The notes: a model not told the origin generated them from the letters alone. 64,000 bases of DNA from Desulfobacterium sp. (GCA_016342325.1 JAEINR010000023.1:1-64000), one strand, 5' to 3'; shown: positions 26,154 to 36,900, numbered from the stretch's first letter. A program made the numbers and translations.

Positions 26154-27206
26154 ATGAAAAAGATAGGAAACAGAAGGGTCGGAATTCCTGGATACAAAAC
26201 GATTTCCATATGTATCCTTTTCATGATGGCAGGGTTATTCATTGTTCAGAACAGCCATGGGACAGCTTTCCAGGACTGTTTGATGGAGGCCATGGAAAAT
26301 GCAAGCGATAGTATGACCATGGGTGAAATCCGTCAGCGTTGCGAGGAGCGAACCCAAGGTGACCTGTTAACTGCAGCCCCTGAAAAAGAGGCGAACGGGA
26401 AGCTGGTCACGGAGCGAATGCGTCAGGAGCGGAAACAGGTCCTCCAGCCCTTTACCCTGACGGCACATAAGCCCAACTATGTTATTTTTGGGGGATATAA
26501 TGCCAGTTCGTACAATACCGAACATTATCAACAGCAATATGATTTGGATTCACTTGACCTCGACGATACTGAGGCCAAATTTCAGCTCAGTATAAAATTC
26601 CCACTGTTTGTTAAACTGTTTCATGATAAAATGGATATCTATGCCGCCTATACGAACCGTTCTTTTTGGCAGGTATATAATTCCGATATATCCTCTCCTT
26701 TCAGGGAGACCAACCATGAACCCGAAGCATGGGTCCAATTTCATCCGGGCTGGGAATTCCTTGGGTTTACCAACACCTGGAATTCCTTTGGCATTAACCA
26801 TCAGTCCAATGGCCAGGGCGGTTATCTTTCCAGGAGTTGGAACAGGATCTTTGCCTGGCTGACAGTTGAGCGGGATCATCTGGCCATGAGTTTTAAACCC
26901 TGGTATAGGCTGCCGGAGAATACAGAGGACGATGACAATCCGGACATCACCCATTTCATGGGGCATTACGAACTGAGTGCTTCTTATAAGTGGGGAGAGC
27001 ATGTGTTCAGCCTCATGTCCCGAAATAACCTTGAATCTAATTTCAGGCGGGGGGCCGTGGAATTAAGTTGGAGTTTTCCCCTTTGGGAGTGGCCTTACTT
27101 GAAAGGATATGTCCGGTGTTTTAATGGATATGGGGACAGCTTGATTGATTACGATCAGCATGTCAACAGTATCGGGGTCGGTTTCTCTCTGACGGACTGG
27201 TTGTAA
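26154..27206 (+). CDS. pldA: Outer-membrane phospholipase A (PldA/OMPLA)
   Basis: A 350-residue outer-membrane enzyme with an N-terminal signal anchor and a helical stretch, followed by a beta-barrel. The catalytic motif is FGINHQSNGQ near residue 213, giving the His and Ser of OMPLA, and the barrel ends with a C-terminal aromatic pattern (VGFSLTDWL). It hydrolyses phospholipids misplaced in the outer leaflet and normally works as a Ca2+-dependent dimer. The start was moved to the ATG at 26154 (MKKIGNRRV), which has gggaaaggg upstream, in place of an upstream in-frame ATG at 26097. Confidence 0.88.
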   Translation: MKKIGNRRVGIPGYKTISICILFMMAGLFIVQNSHGTAFQDCLMEAMENASDSMTMGEIRQRCEERTQGDLLTAAPEKEANGKLVTERMRQERKQVLQPFTLTAHKPNYVIFGGYNASSYNTEHYQQQYDLDSLDLDDTEAKFQLSIKFPLFVKLFHDKMDIYAAYTNRSFWQVYNSDISSPFRETNHEPEAWVQFHPGWEFLGFTNTWNSFGINHQSNGQGGYLSRSWNRIFAWLTVERDHLAMSFKPWYRLPENTEDDDNPDITHFMGHYELSASYKWGEHVFSLMSRNNLESNFRRGAVELSWSFPLWEWPYLKGYVRCFNGYGDSLIDYDQHVNSIGVGFSLTDWL

Positions 27207-27290
27207 CAACCTTCTCTTTGTATGCAAGCTGTGCAACAGCCCTTTGGCGTTGCGGATCTGCGGATTTCAAGTCCCTGGAATCCGGCAATG

Positions 27291-27660
27291 TCATTGGTTT
27301 GATTTTATCCGGGTGCGGAACTGTCCCAGGGTTGAACCCACCCAGCGTTTAAAGGCCCTGTTAAATCTGCTTTGCTCGGAATAGCCCAGTAAATAGGCGA
27401 TTTCACTGATCTCGACATTAGTTTTTTCAAGAAAATAGACCGCTTGCTCCTTTCTGACGTGATCCACCAGTTTCTGATAGGTGACCCCTTCCTTTTTTAG
27501 TCGTTTTTACAGGTTCCGGGGACTTACTGCAAGTCTACGGGCAATGGATTCGATGTCGGTTTTTTCCCCTTTCAGCATATTCATCATGATCCGACTGACC
27601 TTATCATTCCAGGGCATGTGGGATGAAATGTCTCACATGGACCAGGGCGTTTATTGCAGA
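27291..27660 (-). pseudogene. AraC-family regulator, C-terminal fragment with an internal stop
   Basis: Translation on the minus strand gives a DNA-binding domain: IARRLAVSPRNL, a TAA stop (27507-27509), then KRLKKEGVTYQKLVDHV, and further on ISEIAYLLGYSEQSRFNRAF. This is the double helix-turn-helix of AraC regulators, with a stop where the family has Gln in RTLQRRL. The N-terminal effector domain is missing; the frame closes upstream (a TGA near 27637). It ends at TGA 27291-27293. It is a relic, and its 5' side overlaps the nitrilase relic on the other strand. Confidence 0.75.
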
Positions 27661-28170
27661 GATGTTGCCATCACAATTCCCGGTGAGGAAACCGATCGGC
27701 TGGCAGAGAAAGCAAAATAGTACAATATTTACATTGCCGCCCAAGCAAAAGTGATTGACCCCGACCTCATGCCTGGCAGGTACTTTAATACCGGTTTTAT
27801 TATTTTGCCTGAAGGGGAAGTAATCCTTAAGCATACGAAAAATATCATCAGTCTTATCGAAGGTTCGACCAGCCCCTATGATCTCTGGGATAAATGGGTT
27901 GAGAAAAAAGGGGATAATCTGGAGGCGTTTTATCCGGTTGTTAAAACAGATATCGGGAATCTGGCCATTGCCATGACCGGGTGGGGGTTGAGGGGGGAGC
28001 CCTCGACCCCCGCTATTCTCTATTTTTCTCCCTTGATCGGGCCCGTGGCTTTTCCTTCCGCCAGGGCGGCAGTATGGGGTCTGTTCGAGCAGGAGGAAAA
28101 TGCGTTTACCCATTTTGAACGGGCAACCAGAAACCTGCTAAGACGCTACGGTTCTTTATTGCGCACTTAG
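27616..28170 (+). pseudogene. Nitrilase-family carbon-nitrogen hydrolase pseudogene
   Basis: The reading frame gives MDQGVYCRDVAITIPGEETD, a TAG stop (27718-27720), then in the same frame YNIYIAAQAKVIDPD and FNTGFIILPEGEVILKHTK, and later SPYDLWDKWVEKKGD. This is a nitrilase/amidase core. The N-terminal part with the catalytic Glu is absent. At the place where the catalytic Cys is expected (after TDIGNLAIAM) the DNA is a palindromic element (27983-28011), and homology to the family is lost beyond it. It is non-functional. Three lesions (N-terminal loss, amber codon, inserted palindrome) show it is old. Confidence 0.75.
27983..28011. repeat. GC-rich palindromic element, family C (copy inside the nitrilase relic)
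   Basis: Left arm gggggttgaggg (27983-27994) and right arm ccctcgaccccc (28000-28011) pair with one G-T mismatch around a 5-base loop. A related palindrome with the same core, flanked by similar bases (ggg-rich before, ctat after), lies at 30501-30526. Confidence 0.6.
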
Positions 28171-28466
28171 TTCTTTACGCGATATGCTTTACTCTTTTAG
28201 AGGCCTAAGGTTCGATATAAGATCGCGATTTTTTATTTTGACACAAAGATTATATTAGTATATGTCTGTCGCTTAAAAAAAACTGAGTATTGCAAAAGGT
28301 TAGTTGTTATTAACTCTGATATCGTTGTGAAGACGCCTATGTAATCGGTCTGTTACCCCCCTGTTTCTGAATGGAATAAGGAAAAGGCATACATTGCAAT
28401 GTCTGCTGCTATTGCGACGTTATCTCAACAAAACAATGGCAACGTTGTTCAATGGATTGAGAAAAA

Positions 28467-30410
28467 ATGAAGTTAAAAGTTAAATTCCTTTTCCCTGTTC
28501 TTTTCGGCATCCTGGCCGCTCTGCTGGCCATAACCGCCCTGGGATATGTCAGTTCCAGAAACGCCCTCGAGGAGAGTGTCAACGCCCAACTGTCCATCTT
28601 TACCGAGGCCACCTCGGAGGTCCTTTCAAAGTTTATCCGGGACAATCGAAACCTGGTGTCCTACCTGGGGGAAAATCCCATTTACGGTGAGGGTGCGGCA
28701 GATAAAGATCCGTTTCGGATCAAAGCGATTCAGCAAAAATTTCCTCGAATAACCAAGACCTTCAGTCACCTATAGAACATGCTTCTGGCCGATCTTGACG
28801 GCCACATCCTCGCCTCGGCCATGGATGTGGGGGAAAATGTTAATATTTCGGATCGCGATTATTTTAAGCAAGTGCTTACCGGCGCATCTGCCACCTCCCG
28901 GGTGATCCATAGCCGAATTACAGGTGATCCCGTCTATGCGGAAGCGGTTCCCGTATACAGTAACAATGTGCTTTCCGGGAGCTTGGTGGCCCTGATTAAG
29001 GTCTCGGCCATAACCGACATGTTCATTGACAAGATCAAGGTGGGAGAAACGGGATATGCCTTTGTCATGGAAAAGGACGGACCACTCATCTCCTATCCGG
29101 ACAAGAGCAAGATCATGAAGTTGAACGGAAACATGTTTGATTTCAGCAAGAAAATCCTTGAACGGAAAACCGGCCTGATGGTTTATGACTTTAAGGGCGT
29201 AAAGAAGATATCCGTCTATAAGCAGGAGGAAGAGCTGGGGTGGATCACCGTTATTAATGCTCCTGCATCTGAAGTCTTTACTTCGGCCGTCACCCTTCGC
29301 AATCGCCTCATTCTCATCGCGGTCCTCACCATGGCGGTGATCGGGCTAATGGTGTACACACTCACCCAGGTGATGGTGGTCAAACGCATCCGGCATATCG
29401 CCAGCTTCATGAAGGATATCTCTGAAGGTGAAGGGGATTTAACCATGCGGATCCATAACCAGGCCAATGATGAGATCGGGGAGCTGGTCCAATGGTTCAA
29501 CACCTTTGTGGGAAAACTACAGGACCTGATCAAGGAGATTGCCGGGAAAACCAAGGATCTGGATAACGCCGCCGCCAATCTTTCCGGCATCACCCGCCAG
29601 ATGAACGCCGCCTCCAATGGAATGAGTGACAAATCCCTCAGTGTCGCTTCTTCCGCAGGCGATCTCAACAACCAGATGGCGGGTGTCTCAGCAGCCATGA
29701 GCCAGTCTTCGGCCGGAACCGGTATGATCGCTTCCGCCACCGAAGAGATGACCACCACCATCTCTGAAATTGCCAACAACTCAGGGCGAGCCCGTGAAAT
29801 CTCCACCCAGGCCGCTGTCAAGGCGAATGGTGTGGCCCAACGGGTGGAGGAGTTGACCACTGCGGCCCGGGGGATTGGCGTGGTCACGGATACCATTGCA
29901 GAGATATCCGAGCAGACAAATCTTCTGGCCCTGAACGCCACCATCGAGGCGGCCCGGGCCGGTGAGGCCGGCAAGGGGTTTGCCGTGGTGGCCGGTGAAA
30001 TCAAGGGCCTGGCCCGGCAGACCGCCGAGGCCACCCAAGAGATCACCAAACGAATCAGCGGGATCCAGACCTCCACAGGAAGTGCCAGTACAGACATTGC
30101 CGAAATCGACGCCATCATCACCAATGTCAGTGAGATTGTCTCGGAGATTGCCGCATCGGTCCAGGAGCAGTCTGTCACCACAAGGGAAATTGCCGACAAC
30201 GTGGCCCAGACCTCCCTGGGGATTGATGAGGTGTCACAGACCACCAGCAGGAGCAGCCAGGAGACCCAAAGCATCTCTCTCGCCATGGAGGAGGTGAAAC
30301 AGAACGCCAACACCCTCACGGAGAACAGTGCCCAGGTGCAGTCCGACGCTGAACGCCTTTCCTCCCTGTCCGATGAGATCGCATCCCTGGTCGGTCGTTT
30401 TAAGGTATAA
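28467..30410 (+). pseudogene. Methyl-accepting chemotaxis protein interrupted by an in-frame TAG
   Basis: One 648-codon frame split by a single TAG at 28773-28775, after KITKTFSHL-like sequence (PRITKTFSHL) and before NMLLADLDGHILASAMD. Both halves are in the same frame and together give TM1, a Cache-type ligand domain, TM2 (about residue 285-310), HAMP, and a signalling domain with the conserved hairpin tip EISEQTNLLALNATIEAARA. An internal ATG at 28779 could give a 543-residue product lacking TM1 and so unlikely to sense normally. It may be a recent nonsense mutation, a sequencing error or, less likely, read-through. No other lesion is seen. Confidence 0.8.
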
Positions 30411-30500
30411 TCAATAAAATGGGTAAATTTGAGAACAGGGGACGCTTTGCCACTACATGGTGTGAACGCCTGTGATGGATTTCAGGGTGGGGATGGGGTA

Positions 30501-30526
30501 GGGGTGAGGGGCTGAGCCCTCAACCC
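30501..30526. repeat. GC-rich palindromic element, family C (intergenic copy)
   Basis: ggggtgaggg (30501-30510) pairs with ccctcaaccc (30517-30526) apart from one position. It resembles the element at 27983-28011 and lies 10 bases before repeat B, downstream of the chemoreceptor. Confidence 0.55.
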
Positions 30527-30535
30527 TCCCTATAT

Positions 30536-30608
30536 CTTTAGCTCTAATTCTCCTGCTGTTTTGGCAAGAGAATCAGAGGTCTTTTGGGTGCTGGCTTGTC
30601 CAGGTTAA
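30536..30608 (+). repeat. Dispersed hairpin repeat, family B (copy 2)
   Basis: The sequence tttagctctaattctcctgc, then ttttggcaagagaatcagag, then gtgctggcttgtccaggtta aligns over its whole length with the copies at 18887 and 51294. It lies between the convergent chemoreceptor and S1-like genes and could serve as a terminator. Confidence 0.7.
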
Positions 30609-30612
30609 GATT

Positions 30613-32070
30613 TTACTCCTTGTTTTTTAAGGCTTCCATGAGAAGGCTTCCCATGTCACCCATGGATTCTTTCTTGGGTGCTGCAAATTTTTTCCAGTCA
30701 CCCGAGTCCTTGAGTTCCGGTGGTGCAAGGGAGATCCGGCGCTGGTCCTCGTCGGCCGATTCCACCATCACCGAGACCTTATCACCGGGTTTGAGGGAAT
30801 CATAATCCGAGGGCTTTGAGGCCTTGGCCATGACAGATGCCGGCAAGAGGCCGGTGACGCCTGGCTCAAGGGTGAGGAATATGCCGAACTGCTCCCGTTT
30901 ATCCATGGTGGTCTCAACAATGGTGCCAGGCTGGTATTTATCAGCGATGCCTGCCCAGGGATCGCCGTGGGCATCCTTGATGCTCAGGGAGATGCGCCGT
31001 TTTTGGATGTCGATATCCTTTACTACCACCTGAATCATCTCTCCCTGGGAGACCACGTCGTCTGCCTTGATGATCCGTTTAATGTGGCTCATCTCGCTCA
31101 GGTGGACCAGGCCGTCCATTCCAGGGGCGATCTCAACAAAGGCGCCAAAGGGGGCGAGGCGTACGACCTTGCCGGTGATATGATCTCCCGGGCTCAAGGC
31201 AGCGGCCTGGGAGTCCCAGGGATCCTCTGACTGGGCCTGCTTGACGGAGAGGGATATCTTGGGCACATCCGACCCCTCCTTGGCCTCAATCTTGAGCAGC
31301 TTTACCGTGACGGTTTCGCCCTGTTTTACGGCTTCTTCGGGCTTATCGACCCTGGACCAGCTGAGTTCGGAGATGTGGGCCATGCCTTCGACACCGGGAA
31401 CAAGCTCGATGAATGCACCATAGGGCATGAGTTTGGTGACGCTGCCCCTGAGAATGTCCCCTTCCTTTACATCCTTGAAGAATTCATCCTGTTTTTCCTT
31501 GTTCTCCAGGTTCAACAGGTCCCGGCGGGAGACAACGATGTTGCGTCCGCCCTCTTCATACCGGGTGATGATGAAGTTGAAGGTGTTGCCCACATACTCT
31601 TCGGTATCTTCCACATATTTGACATCCATCTGGCTCACCGGGCAGAAGGCCCGTTTGCCCAGGACACTGACGTTGAAGCCGCCCTTGATGGTGCCTGAAA
31701 CCTTTCCCTCAACCGGGACGCGGCTGTATGAGGCCTCTTCGAGCATGGCATCGGTGCCGGCCCCGGACAGGGCCGTTGAGAGGGAGACCTCGCTTTCGTT
31801 CATGGACACCACATAGAGGGTGAGAACGTCCCCCACACCATAGGGTAACTCCCCGTTTTTATCTAAAAGCTCTGCCTTGTCTACAACCCCGTCGCTCTTG
31901 GAACCCGTGCTGATGTAGACCGCGTTCTGACCGATGGAGATGATTTTACCTTCTATTTTGTCTCCCTGACGGATGTCGTGGTTGATCTCTGCGTCATAGG
32001 AGGCAAACATCTCTGCAAAGCTCTCTTCTTCCTGATTGTCAGATCCATTGTCTCCAAATTGGTCAGCCAT
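30613..32070 (-). CDS. S1 RNA-binding domain protein, ribosomal protein S1-like
   Basis: A 485-residue acidic cytoplasmic protein with five S1 repeats (from about residues 35, 115, 200, 290 and 375). Repeats 3 and 4 carry the canonical PYGAFIELVPGVEGMAHISE and PFGAFVEIAPGMDGLVHLSE patterns. S1 proteins hold mRNA on the 30S subunit. With five repeats instead of six it may be the housekeeping S1 or a paralogue; no cmk or ihf gene is adjacent to decide. It is monocistronic, with the ATG at 32070 after an aggagaaaaat-like site. Confidence 0.8.
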   Translation of the reverse strand: MADQFGDNGSDNQEEESFAEMFASYDAEINHDIRQGDKIEGKIISIGQNAVYISTGSKSDGVVDKAELLDKNGELPYGVGDVLTLYVVSMNESEVSLSTALSGAGTDAMLEEASYSRVPVEGKVSGTIKGGFNVSVLGKRAFCPVSQMDVKYVEDTEEYVGNTFNFIITRYEEGGRNIVVSRRDLLNLENKEKQDEFFKDVKEGDILRGSVTKLMPYGAFIELVPGVEGMAHISELSWSRVDKPEEAVKQGETVTVKLLKIEAKEGSDVPKISLSVKQAQSEDPWDSQAAALSPGDHITGKVVRLAPFGAFVEIAPGMDGLVHLSEMSHIKRIIKADDVVSQGEMIQVVVKDIDIQKRRISLSIKDAHGDPWAGIADKYQPGTIVETTMDKREQFGIFLTLEPGVTGLLPASVMAKASKPSDYDSLKPGDKVSVMVESADEDQRRISLAPPELKDSGDWKKFAAPKKESMGDMGSLLMEALKNKE

Positions 32071-32158
32071 TATTTTTCTCCTGAACAGATAGTTTTGGTT
32101 AAAGCTTTCCTACTATACAATCCCTGGCGGGGTGTAAAGTGAAAATAGCAATAATTTG

Positions 32159-32734
32159 TCATTTGACGGTTAAAATCTTTGGTTCCAAGTTCAACCTGGA
32201 TTTTTCAATCCCTTGAACGGAAAAGGGAAAGAGGTTGTTTTTCCGGTCCTCGAAAAAATGGCGCAGGGTTTCATGGATCACCGTAAAGGCAAGCTCGTCC
32301 CAGGGGATTTCCGCTTCTTTAAAAAGCCTCACCTCACTGCTTTCTTCGGTGGGGCCGAAATCTTGGGTTTTAAGGTTTGCCAGGAACATCATGTAGATCT
32401 GGTTGACAAAGGTGATGTTGAACAGGCGGTAGGGTGCGATGAGTTCCACCCTTGCCCGGGTCTCTTCCCGGGTCTCCCGCATGGCACCTTCTTCAACCGT
32501 TTCTCCGTTTTCAAGGTAGCCCGCAGGCAGGGTCCACAGGCCCCGGCAGGGCTCTATATCCCTCCGGCAGAGCAGGATCGACTCCTCCCAGAGGGGGATG
32601 CACCCCACAACCATGGTGGGGTTCTGGTAGTACACAAGGCCGCAACGGGTGCACACGGCCCGGACCCGGTTATCCCCGGGGGGGATCTGCTCTTCCACAC
32701 CGCCCCCGCAGCTCTGGCAGAAGTTGATATCCAT
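32159..32734 (-). CDS. NUDIX hydrolase with N-terminal zinc ribbon
   Basis: A 191-residue enzyme. Residues 1-40 form a zinc ribbon (Cys6, Cys9, Cys28, Cys31), followed by the NUDIX domain whose box reads GYLENGETVEEGAMRETREE, with all metal-binding Glu residues present. Zinc-ribbon NUDIX proteins include NudC-like and ADP-ribose pyrophosphatase-like enzymes; the C-terminal SQPWPFPxS motif of NADH pyrophosphatases is not seen, so the substrate is left open. Its start shares one base with the GAPDH stop, so the two are translationally coupled. Confidence 0.88.
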   Translation of the reverse strand: MDINFCQSCGGGVEEQIPPGDNRVRAVCTRCGLVYYQNPTMVVGCIPLWEESILLCRRDIEPCRGLWTLPAGYLENGETVEEGAMRETREETRARVELIAPYRLFNITFVNQIYMMFLANLKTQDFGPTEESSEVRLFKEAEIPWDELAFTVIHETLRHFFEDRKNNLFPFSVQGIEKSRLNLEPKILTVK

Positions 32735-33981
32735 TAGAGCGTCTCGGCTATGGAAACGGTTCGATCACCCAGGGTGTTGACATAGCTTGCCATCTCGTTG
32801 TCATACCACCCGTAGATGACGGCATTGGTGACGGGGACCCTGGCAATGGTGTTGTCCAGGGCGGCAAGGATGCTCGGGTCCAGGCCCTTGATCTGGCCCA
32901 GGTTGATGCTGATCTCTGCCGTGCGGGTGTGGGTCTCGTGGCCCTCGATGATGGCTGCGGCCCTGGGGGTGCCCACGATGTCGGCTGAGACGTTCTGCTT
33001 GTCCGTGTAAACCAGGTAGCCGTCGCTCTTTTCCGTGGCCGTCTTTTTGTAGAGCCCGTTAATCAGCGCCCTGTTGATGGGGGATCCCTTGAGGTCATCC
33101 TGGAGGTTCAGCACCAGGATGATCAATGAGCCCGATGCCGTGGGGATGCGTACGGATTCAGCGATGAAACCGATGGTTCCCATCTCCGGTATGACCAGGG
33201 CCAGGGCCCTTGCCGCACCCGTGGAGGTGAGGATGATGTTGTTCATGACGCTGCGGTTCTTCCGCAGGTCCTTTGCTCCCTTCTTGGGCAGGCGGTCAAG
33301 GACCTGCTGGGAGCCGGTGGCCGCATGGACGGTGGCCATGGAGGCGGACAGGATCCGGTCCGAGCCGAAATAGTCCAGGAGGGGCTTGATCATGTGGGCA
33401 AGGCAGTTGGTGGTGCAGGAGGCGTTGGAGATGAGCCGGTGGGTCCTGGGATCATAGGCGGTGTTGTTGATGCCCATGACCGTTGTTACGGCATCGTTGG
33501 GCATTGCGTCGCCTTCCCGGACCTTAAAAGGCGCACTCACGATCACCTTTTCGGCCCCGCACTCCAGATGGCCCCGGACCGATCCCTTTGCCGTGTCGTG
33601 GGAGGCGTTGGGGTCCAGGAACTGGCCCGTGGTGTCCACCACCAGGCGGGCGTCGTGGTCCCGCCATCCGATTTCAAGGGGGTTGCGCTTCTCCCTCAAA
33701 ATCGTCACCTTGACGCCGTCGATGCGCATGGTGCCGGCGGCCTCATTCAGGTCGCTGATTACAGGCTGGGCATTATAACCGTGGAGAAAGGAGCTGAGGC
33801 TGCCGTAGGTCGTGTCCCTTTCCAGATAGTGGGCAATATCCTCAAGGGACCTTCCTGCCTCCCGGCCGATATTAACGATCAGCTCGCCAAAATAGCCCCG
33901 GCCCACATGGTGCCACACAGAGAGCTTGCCGATCCTGCCGAGTCCGTTAATACCAAGCCGCATTGAATTCTCTTCACTCAT
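32734..33981 (-). CDS. gap: Glyceraldehyde-3-phosphate dehydrogenase
   Basis: A 415-residue enzyme with an NAD-binding start MRLGINGLGRIGK and the active-site SNASCTTNCLAHM. C-terminal GWYDNEMASYVN is standard. It is about 80 residues longer than the usual 335. The extra length includes a longer N-terminal domain region (around GRSLEDIAHYLERDTTYGSL) seen in longer GAPDH forms. DTTGQF replaces the common ECTGxF. It interconverts glyceraldehyde-3-phosphate and 1,3-bisphosphoglycerate. It is encoded next to a PEP/pyruvate-dikinase-like gene (12 bases apart), pointing to a central-carbon operon. Confidence 0.9.
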   Translation of the reverse strand: MSEENSMRLGINGLGRIGKLSVWHHVGRGYFGELIVNIGREAGRSLEDIAHYLERDTTYGSLSSFLHGYNAQPVISDLNEAAGTMRIDGVKVTILREKRNPLEIGWRDHDARLVVDTTGQFLDPNASHDTAKGSVRGHLECGAEKVIVSAPFKVREGDAMPNDAVTTVMGINNTAYDPRTHRLISNASCTTNCLAHMIKPLLDYFGSDRILSASMATVHAATGSQQVLDRLPKKGAKDLRKNRSVMNNIILTSTGAARALALVIPEMGTIGFIAESVRIPTASGSLIILVLNLQDDLKGSPINRALINGLYKKTATEKSDGYLVYTDKQNVSADIVGTPRAAAIIEGHETHTRTAEISINLGQIKGLDPSILAALDNTIARVPVTNAVIYGWYDNEMASYVNTLGDRTVSIAETL

Positions 33982-33993
33982 CGTGTTGTTCTC

Positions 33994-36900
33994 CTATATC
34001 TCATTGACTTTTAAGTATCCTTTGTATACTAAACCTTCCCTGCCGTCCATGCTGATAAAGTCTCCGGACTTCATGAGGGTGTTTTCAAACTTGCATTGTC
34101 GCTTTTTCTCGTTGCTCATCAGATTCTCGCATCCCACCACACAGGTCTTTTTTAAACTGTGGGCCACCACGGATGCGTGGGAGGTGACGCCGCCCCGGGC
34201 CGTGAGGATGCCGTCGGCCGCATAGATCTCCCGGATGTCGTCGGTAACCGTGTCTCCCCGGATCAGGATCAGGCTGACGTCCGGCTCCCGTTGACGCCAC
34301 TCTTTGATCTCTTCCAGGGTGAAGACGATCCTTCCGCTCATGGCGCCCCCGGAGACCCCGATGCCCCTTCCCAGGTATTCCACCTTGGTATTTAAGTCCT
34401 CCATGTCAAAGGAGAGGATGATGTTTCTCTCCCTCACCGACATGTCCCGGGTCTGGAGCAGGTACAGATCTTTGTAGTTGGGGCTTTCAAAGGTGAACTC
34501 CATCTCCTGGGGATCCCACTTGTTGTCGTAGATGAGCTTGTAGACAATGGCCTTGAGGTTGTCGTAGAGCTCGGGAAACCCCGATTCCAGGCTGATGTCG
34601 CTGCCCCTTTGTTCGATCTCCCGCTGCATCTCTGAAATGGCAAGGGTTCTGACAAGCCCGGATACCACATCCTCCCCCTGGTTGCCGATGGTGAAATCCC
34701 CCCATAGCCGGAGGGTGTCCCCGGGCAGCCTGGGGCTGTGGGTGAAAAACACCCCCGACCCGGACTGGTTGGAGACGTTGCCGAACACCATGGTCTGGAC
34801 CGTGACGGCCGTGCCCCAGTCGTTGGAAATGCCCATGATTCTTCGATAGGCCCTGGCCTGGGGGGAGTCCCAGGAGGTGAACACCTTGTCGATGGCAAGG
34901 TAGAGCTGGTCGATGGGGTTTTCGATGATCTCGATGCCGGCATCGAGCACCCTGTTTTTGTAGGTGATGGAAAGCAGCTTCATCTGATCCCCGGTGAACT
35001 CCCGTTTCAGGGAGACCCCGTTTTTCTTCTTGAATTTGTACATGATCGAGTCAAAGCCGTTCCGGTTGAGGCCAAAGGACATGCCGTAGCCCTGGATAAA
35101 CCTGCGGTAGCAGTCCCAGGCAAACCAGGTGTTGCCCGATAATTTTGCGATGCTTTCGGCAATGGTCTCGTTGATGCCCACGTTCATGTAAGACTCGAGC
35201 ATTCCGGGCTGGGAGATGGATGAACCGCTCCGCACTGAAATGAGCAAGGGGTTCTTGGGGTTGCCAAAGGCCTTGCCCGTGCTCTTTTCAAGGATGGCAA
35301 GGTTGGTTTCCACCTGTTTTCGGAAGTTGGCCCTTGCCGGTTCATAGGTGTTGATCAGCTCCTGGCAACGGAACGCTTCCGTGGTGATGATGAATCCCGG
35401 CGGTACGGGCCACCCCATTTTTTTGAGTTCCACCAGGTTGAGTCCCTTGTTGCCCAGATGGATGATGTGGTGGGTATCCCGCTTTTCTTCGCTGATTCGA
35501 GTGATGGCGTTGTTGGGGTCGTAGTTGAACAGCTTGCTGAGCCGGGTTTCAGACAGTTTTTCGCTCTGGCGGAACAAGGTGTTCATGATCTTGTTGAGAA
35601 AGACGTCCAGCTGCTGGAGACCGAGGGAGGTGACGATCTTGTCCCGGAAAAAAAGCTCGGCCACCCGGTGGGCAAGCTTTTTACGCTCCATATCCTCTTC
35701 TTCTTCCTTGGGAAGGAATTTCTCCAGGATCTGATCTTCCGGCATCTTTGCGATGATCTGAAGAATGTTCCGGCCATGGATGTTGTGGAAGTTGTCATCA
35801 ATGATGTTTTTAACGGCCCTGGAAAATCCCTTGAATATATCGATGTACTGGGTAAATGAAAACTCCCTGATTTCGATGGAGTGGGTTAAAAGTTCCAGCT
35901 GGGTCTTCATCTTATTGGAGGAGATGCCGTCCACGATCAAGGCCGTGTTAAACAGCTCCAGGATCTCGAGGATCTGGGAGAAGGTGACCTTGGTGATGAG
36001 GCTTAAGTCGATGCCGTTGATCAGCTCTTCGAACAGCACGTTGACAATGGCCTCGATGCGAAGGGTCAGCCCCAGGGCGTCAAACCGTGTCTCATTGTAG
36101 CTGCCGTATACCGAGGGGATGTCCACGGCAATGTGCCGTTTGTGGTACATGTTTTCCCTGATCTCAAAGGTCTCATCGGAGAGGACTAGGGCCTTGAGGT
36201 CATCCAGGTACCCAAGGAGCCCGGGGAGTTTTTTCTTGATCCCTGTTTCGGCAAGGGCCTGCTTGATTCTGTCGGTATCGGGCAGGTCCTCGGAGTTGAG
36301 CTGGTCAAGGTAGGAGTCCAGTTCGATGTTGTTGAAGTTGTATTTCTGGTTGAGCAGGCGATAGAACTCCAGGGTGAGACGGGCCCGCTCCCTGTCAAGG
36401 TCCGAGACATCTGCAACGGCGTCTATTTTCGCGGTAAGAAGGGCTTCATCCTTGGTCAGCAGGTCCTTGGGAAGGCAAATGCCTCCTTTTGAAAGGCTTG
36501 AAAAGATTGTTCCCATGCCACGGCTGTAGATGCCGTTTTTTTCGATCTCGTCGTAGATCAAGGGCGGGACAAAGGGTTTAAGGCCTGTCTTGTCGGCGGT
36601 TTCCCAGAAGTGCATGACCTGTTCGATGAAGCTCACGACCCGGCTGCTGCTCTCCACATGGCTTTGTTTGCGCAAAAAATGGATCAGGGTGTCCTTTCTC
36701 AGGCACGCCTCATCCAGTTTTGTTGAGATATCCCTGAGTTTTCCTTCGGCACCGATGTCGTTGAAAAACGCCGGCAACAGCCGTGCCAGCTGTTTGATAA
36801 GGTTGTAAACAGGGGCGATGTTCTTGCCTAGGAAAGCGGTGATATCCCGGGGAAAGAGGTCAGTGTCCTTGATGAACACTCCGCCGCAGGAGAGAAAGAT

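Noticed and set aside
27604-28113. A 169-residue minus-strand frame opposite the nitrilase relic
   Set aside because: It is a shadow of the plus-strand nitrilase sequence; the recognisable nitrilase motifs and AraC motifs account for this stretch better.
27718-28775. Reading the TAG codons at 27718 and 28773 as pyrrolysine
   Set aside because: Neither gene is a methyltransferase, the nitrilase relic has other lesions, and no pylS/pylBCD or pylT is visible in the window; ordinary nonsense mutation is simpler.
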